From NCBI RefSeq assembly GCF_003048375.1, contig NZ_CP021642.1:992001-1056000 (forward strand): 64,000 nt of DNA. Direction: 5' to 3'. This DNA is from Campylobacter concisus (GTDB lineage: Bacteria > Campylobacterota > Campylobacteria > Campylobacterales > Campylobacteraceae). Position numbers and translations under genes: made by a program. The notes beneath the pieces were generated by a model that saw nothing but the letters and a program-made list of their open reading frames with translations, was not told the DNA's origin and made no database searches. Positions 63,776 through 64,000 of this stretch are shown piece by piece; the first letter of the stretch is position 1; the number at the start of each line of letters is the position of its first letter.

Positions 63776-64000
63776 ATGAAAAGTTGTTACATTTTTTCAG
63801 ACAAAAATCTAGCATATTTGCAGGAAATTATAGCTACAAAATTCAAAAAAGTTGAGATCTTTAAGATAACTCCAGACGCAAACGACAAAAAAAATCTAAT
63901 AAATTTAAATGAAAAGGAATTTTTTTTAAAATTTATAGATAAATTTGAAGAGCTAAAGGAGAGAAGCGACTTCGTCATAGTCGTTGGCTGTGAGAGCTTT
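63776..64000 (+). CDS. pta: Phosphate acetyltransferase, 5' end only
   Basis: An open frame of 75 codons runs from an ATG with AAAAAGG upstream to the end of the window. It begins MKSCYIFSDKNLAYLQEII and ends in a VVGCESF segment, like the N-terminal P-loop-like (DRTGG/CobB-related) domain of long Pta proteins. The flgH/pta divergent pair is also found in C. jejuni, from memory. The identity rests on that neighbourhood, since the catalytic domain is outside the window. Confidence 0.65.
   Translation, partial: MKSCYIFSDKNLAYLQEIIATKFKKVEIFKITPDANDKKNLINLNEKEFFLKFIDKFEELKERSDFVIVVGCESF

Overview
The window is a contiguous, A+T-rich chromosomal segment of a Campylobacter species (Campylobacterota). 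The evidence is gene content and order: the oorDABC 2-oxoglutarate:acceptor oxidoreductase, the Tat-exported MfrABE (SdhABE-type) methylmenaquinol:fumarate reductase, a monomeric isocitrate dehydrogenase, the quinone-reactive hydABCD [NiFe] hydrogenase, the flgA-ubiX-coaD-tmk-hisS-speA string and the flgH/pta junction. Codon use (very many AAATTT and ATTTTA words) and the flagellar sigma54 promoter format also fit. A H2-using species of the C. concisus type is the best guess; I could not run a comparison. There is no prophage, insertion sequence or CRISPR array.

Layout. 1-5753 (minus): a bacterial alpha-2-macroglobulin (its 3' end lies outside the window) and penicillin-binding protein 1C. 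5819-7852: a UvrD-type helicase. 7906-12885: a MacA-MacB-TolC-type export operon with a small unknown gene at its end. 12886-13606: a gene-poor gap. 13613-16142 (minus): SixA phosphatase, a DUF455 ferritin-like protein, a rhomboid protease and an NlpC/P60 lipoprotein. 16281-29178 (plus): murA, moeA, tRNA-Gly(GCC), flgA, ubiX, coaD, tmk, hisS, speA, an aspartate aminotransferase and a thiamine-thiazole operon thiS-thiF-thiG-thiH-thiE. 29280-33980 (minus): a 1566-residue, probably type-I-secreted surface protein. 34302-37999 (minus): mfrABE. 38430-45800 (minus): a small unknown gene, oorDABC, mdh, icd and mltG, i.e. a block of central carbon metabolism. 45742-48339 (plus): an AsmA/DUF3971-type envelope protein that overlaps mltG head to head. 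48562-62656 (minus): a complete [NiFe] hydrogenase locus, hydABCD, a hydE-like gene, hypF, nikR, a DUF2157/GDYXXLXY membrane pair and hypBCDEA. 63002-63709 (minus): flgH with a consensus sigma54 promoter. 63776-64000 (plus): the start of pta.

Together the genes describe a respiratory, flagellated epsilonproteobacterium. HydABC feeds electrons from periplasmic H2 into menaquinone. MfrABE can use periplasmic fumarate as acceptor. OorDABC, Icd and Mdh supply the citric acid cycle. NikR and the HypABCDEF set handle nickel and the Fe(CN)2CO cofactor.

The points most worth a second look are: flgA, whose signal peptide directly abuts the tRNA-Gly gene with no ATG, GTG or TTG start available between them; the large surface protein built of five regularly spaced Ca-loop modules plus a PA14-like domain; the head-to-head overlap of mltG and the AsmA-like gene; a two-gene membrane module inserted into the nickel/hydrogenase cluster; a long T-rich tail with a strong terminator after nikR; and the heavy enrichment of AAATTT, which matches the RAATTY methylation motif linked to natural transformation in Campylobacter.
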